DNA from: Allobranchiibius sp. CTAmp26
GTDB lineage: Bacteria; Actinomycetota; Actinomycetes; Actinomycetales; Dermatophilaceae
DNA: 64,000 nt
NCBI RefSeq assembly: GCF_017565405.1
Contig: NZ_JAGEKR010000007.1
Span: 85,470 to 149,469 of the forward strand
Direction of reading: 5' to 3'
A program made the position numbers and the translations under genes. Below the pieces are notes generated by a model, which did not search any database, was not told the origin of the DNA, and saw only the letters and a list, made by a program, of their open reading frames with translations. This document shows positions 61,793 through 64,000 of the stretch, piece after piece (within the stretch, counting starts at the first letter, position 1; the number at the start of each line of letters is the position of its first letter).

Positions 61793-63052
61793 ATGAACGC
61801 TGCAAGTCGGATGCCCAGGACCAGTCCGCGACGTCGGTTCGGGCAGATAAAGCGCATGCGCTCCGGACGCTGGCAAGCCCGCTACGCGGTCCCGCTTGAC
61901 CACCCGTCAGGACGGGGCGGACAAATGATCACCGGCCCCCACACCTTTGAGCCGGGCACTTACGGCAGGGAGGCAGCCGGCGACTGGCTCCGAGACGAAG
62001 AACGACGCCTGCACGTTGAAGGCGCGACCTGGGCCACACTCGCCGAACACGCCGCCGCCCGGAGCGAACTGGCCCAACTAGAACGCGTCATCACGTTCGG
62101 GGAGTTCGCCACGACTTGGCTACGAACGCGCCGGACTAAGACGGGACCGTTGGAAGACTCGACCCGACGCGCCTATCGAATCTGGCTGAACAAGTACTTG
62201 CTCCCGACCCTGGGTCCGCTTCCGCTTGACGTTCTGACACCCAGTGTCATTCTGCACTGGTACGAGGAGGAGCTCCCGCACGATAAAGCAAAGACCACCC
62301 GGGAGTGTTACGCGCTCGGGTCGGCCATCATGAGCACCGCGACCGCAGCCGACGGAGTGCTGGCCGGGGCAGTGAACCCGTTCAAGATCGACGGGGCCGG
62401 CTCGATCGGCTCCCGATCGAAGGCCCGGACCGAGATCGTCGACGACAACGACCTGACCTACATCATGGCCACGATCCGGCCCGAGTGGCGGGCCATGGTG
62501 GCGCTTGCGCTGGGGTGCGGGCTGCGGTTCGGCGAGATCATCGCGCTACGCCGCTCAGACGTGGACCTCAAGAACCCCGCTCCGGTCGTCCACGTACATC
62601 GAGCTGTCGGGACTGGGGCCGGCGGGCGACGCTACGAGAAGCCTCCCAAGAGCGCCGCAGGTATCCGCGACCAACGGATCCCTGACCCAGTGGTCGTCGT
62701 CCTCAGCCAGCACCTGCACACGTTCATCACCGGCCAGAACGGGTTATTGTTCCCCGCACCCTCGGGGGGCTGGCTCTCTGAGACCCGTTTTCGAAAGGCG
62801 GCTGGGGGATGGATCGCCGTCCGTGACGCGGTCGGTCGTTCGGTTAACTTCCACGACCTCCGAGCAACCGGCGCGACCCGCCTCGCACAACGCGGGGCGA
62901 CCGTTGCGGAAGTAAAACTATTTCTCGGCGACTCTTCTACGCAGGCGGCCGAGCGATACGTTCGAACGACCCAGAGCCGAATGGACGACCTAACAGCTGC
63001 GGCGTTCGCCAGCATCGACTTCGGGACGGATCGAAGCGCCGGGCCCATTTAG
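61793..63052 (+). CDS. Tyrosine recombinase / phage-type integrase
   Basis: The 419-residue protein has an N-terminal arm-binding-like region, a SAM-like core-binding domain (about 100-200; ITFGEFATTWLRTR, DSTRRAYRIWLNKYL) and a C-terminal catalytic domain with Arg in GCGLRFGEI, H-x-x-R in NFHDLRATGATRLAQRG, and Tyr in AERYVRTTQ. Start ATG 61793 has no Shine-Dalgarno, but TACGAT at 61780-61785 would place transcription at the ATG, so it may be leaderless. Codon use is less GC3-biased than that of the upstream genes. It probably integrates at tRNA-Asn. Confidence 0.9.
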   Translation: MNAASRMPRTSPRRRFGQIKRMRSGRWQARYAVPLDHPSGRGGQMITGPHTFEPGTYGREAAGDWLRDEERRLHVEGATWATLAEHAAARSELAQLERVITFGEFATTWLRTRRTKTGPLEDSTRRAYRIWLNKYLLPTLGPLPLDVLTPSVILHWYEEELPHDKAKTTRECYALGSAIMSTATAADGVLAGAVNPFKIDGAGSIGSRSKARTEIVDDNDLTYIMATIRPEWRAMVALALGCGLRFGEIIALRRSDVDLKNPAPVVHVHRAVGTGAGGRRYEKPPKSAAGIRDQRIPDPVVVVLSQHLHTFITGQNGLLFPAPSGGWLSETRFRKAAGGWIAVRDAVGRSVNFHDLRATGATRLAQRGATVAEVKLFLGDSSTQAAERYVRTTQSRMDDLTAAAFASIDFGTDRSAGPI

Positions 63053-63133
63053 GACCCATGCAGTGCACTGGGTGGAACCGGGTCAAGTGAGGGTGCTACA
63101 AACCAACAAGACGATAGCCGTGGCGAGCGGCAA

Positions 63134-63593
63134 TGGTGGAGCGCCCAGTGCTCGCGCGGTGGTCACGCTGTATTCCCGGCGAATCGGAAGACATCGGCAA
63201 GGACTGGGCCGACCCCGCAGCACTGACCCAGTTCGGCGACCGCGACCCACGGAGCCCTGGACATGGTCGGGGCCCCCTCGCACCGTGACCGGACGCAGTT
63301 GGGGCGGTTGCATCGAAGTTCTCCAGTGGATCTTGACCGCGGGCCGCTTCCCGACCGACCCCGCTGTCGTCGACGGCGGGGTGCTTCTCCTGGAGGCCAG
63401 TGACGAGGTCATTCCCGCGCAGGAATTCGGTTGGATCCTGCGATCTCTCGGAGAACGCGGTTTGTTGGCGGCCGCCAGTGCGGTCTTGGTTGGTCGGCCC
63501 CCGGTATCTACATCGGACAAGCACCGGTCCGCCGCGCAAAGGTCAGCCCACCGCGCCGAACAACGTAGTTCCCCGGGTCTTGGAACTCGCTAG
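63134..63593 (+). pseudogene. Decayed S66-family (LD-carboxypeptidase/MccF-like) peptidase
   Basis: Two frames together give an S66 C-terminal domain. One reads PGESEDIGKDWADPAALTQFG (about 63170-63240). After a frameshift near 63240-63255 the other reads PWTWSGPPRTVTG, GGCIEVLQWILTAGRFP, GGVLLLEASDEVIPAQEF and GERGLLAAASAVLVGRPP. The N-terminal domain with the catalytic Ser is missing, and the C-terminal His region is degenerate. Intact relatives cleave tetrapeptide peptidoglycan or inactivate microcin C. This copy cannot be functional. Confidence 0.65.
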
Positions 63594-64000
63594 GCCCCGC
63601 CGCGCCACACTTTCGTTGCAGGCTCCACCGCGTCACTGATCTGAACGCCGGCGCGGCGCAGCAACTGCACCAACTCCCACCGGCCCAAACTCCAGAAGTA
63701 AAAGTCACTGCCGTCTGCGGCGGTGAAGGCGACTCCGACGCCCATCAGCAATCTCCGAACCAGGTAGACCCGCCTTAGCTCGTCAAAACGGGCGTCCAAC
63801 TGCCGAGCACCAAAGAATCTGCCAAGCACGCATAAACGCATCGACACCATGGTGTCTGTCACCTCAACCACCGCTAGCGGCCACGTGACATTGACCCTCG
63901 CCCACTCCCCCGGGACATTGCCTGCCCCCACCACCCTCCGAGGCAAATCATCATTCTTAGACGTAGAGACACCATCGACTGACCGGCCGCGGCCCATCAC
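63590..64000 (-). CDS. Hypothetical protein, runs to the window edge
   Basis: I do not recognise the family. At least 135 residues are visible, from a possible ATG at 63997 or beyond the window. Beta-rich sequence (ARVNVTWPLAVVEVTDTMVSMRLCVLG, then VGVAFTAADGSDFYFWSLGRWELVQLLRRAGVQI) resembles small actinobacterial PH-like hypothetical proteins. It is convergent with the decayed peptidase. It may belong to the integrated element. Confidence 0.55.
   Translation of the reverse strand: MMGRGRSVDGVSTSKNDDLPRRVVGAGNVPGEWARVNVTWPLAVVEVTDTMVSMRLCVLGRFFGARQLDARFDELRRVYLVRRLLMGVGVAFTAADGSDFYFWSLGRWELVQLLRRAGVQISDAVEPATKVWRGGA

Overview
The window looks like chromosome from a high-GC Gram-positive actinobacterium. 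The signs are uniformly GC-rich codons, many GTG starts, ATGA/GTGA stop-start overlaps, GAF-ANTAR proteins, a DUF222-HNH (13E12-type) gene, a SigB/F-type sigma factor and heterotetrameric sarcosine oxidase. A member of Micrococcales is my guess; nothing in the sequence fixes the genus.

Layout. (1) 1-13.6 kb holds ordinary and regulatory genes: 3-hydroxybutyrate dehydrogenase, a lipoprotein, a VanY-type carboxypeptidase, a MarR gene divergent from a DUF3533 membrane protein, the DUF222-HNH gene behind an SOS-like box, membrane proteins, a histidine kinase and response regulator lying tail to tail, PAP2, two GAF-ANTAR proteins, an Asp23-like protein and a sigma factor. (2) 13.6-25 kb is an amino-sugar/sialic-acid locus: nagA, a SIS-domain deaminase and a FadR-type GntR regulator, divergent from a peptide-type ABC importer (one protein is a permease-ATPase fusion), a DapA/NanA-family lyase, a ROK kinase and nanE. 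A secreted sialidase 25 kb away (40.0-41.9 kb) has the same 18-bp operator, so I place it in the same regulon. (3) 25-39.5 kb looks like a complete creatinine/creatine catabolic locus: glyA-soxBDAG-sdaA-purU on the minus strand, a divergent GntR gene, then an NCS1 permease, a NodB-fold hydrolase, creatinase and an IclR regulator. No classical creatininase is visible, and the NodB-fold protein is a good candidate for that missing step. (4) 39.5-44.1 kb: a 51-bp-period tandem repeat, the sialidase, mscL and a ClC channel. (5) 44.2-61.6 kb is aromatic catabolism: a chimeric scar joining an IclR gene to the tail of a 4-hydroxy-2-oxovalerate aldolase gene; a hydroxycinnamate operon (hydratase, acetoacetyl-CoA synthetase, dehydrogenase, CoA ligase, amidohydrolase, MarR) with an MFS transporter; a VanA/VanB-type oxygenase and reductase with an unrecognised 79-residue protein encoded between them; two IclR regulators; and pcaHGBC-pobA. 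Together these could carry p-coumarate or ferulate through 4-hydroxybenzoate or vanillate to protocatechuate and the beta-ketoadipate route. (6) 61.6-64 kb is a mobile-element boundary: a hairpin, a 25-nt 3' fragment of tRNA-Asn, a tyrosine integrase, a decayed S66 peptidase gene and a hypothetical gene reaching the window edge.

Family assignments come from motifs and remembered family features. No database search was possible.
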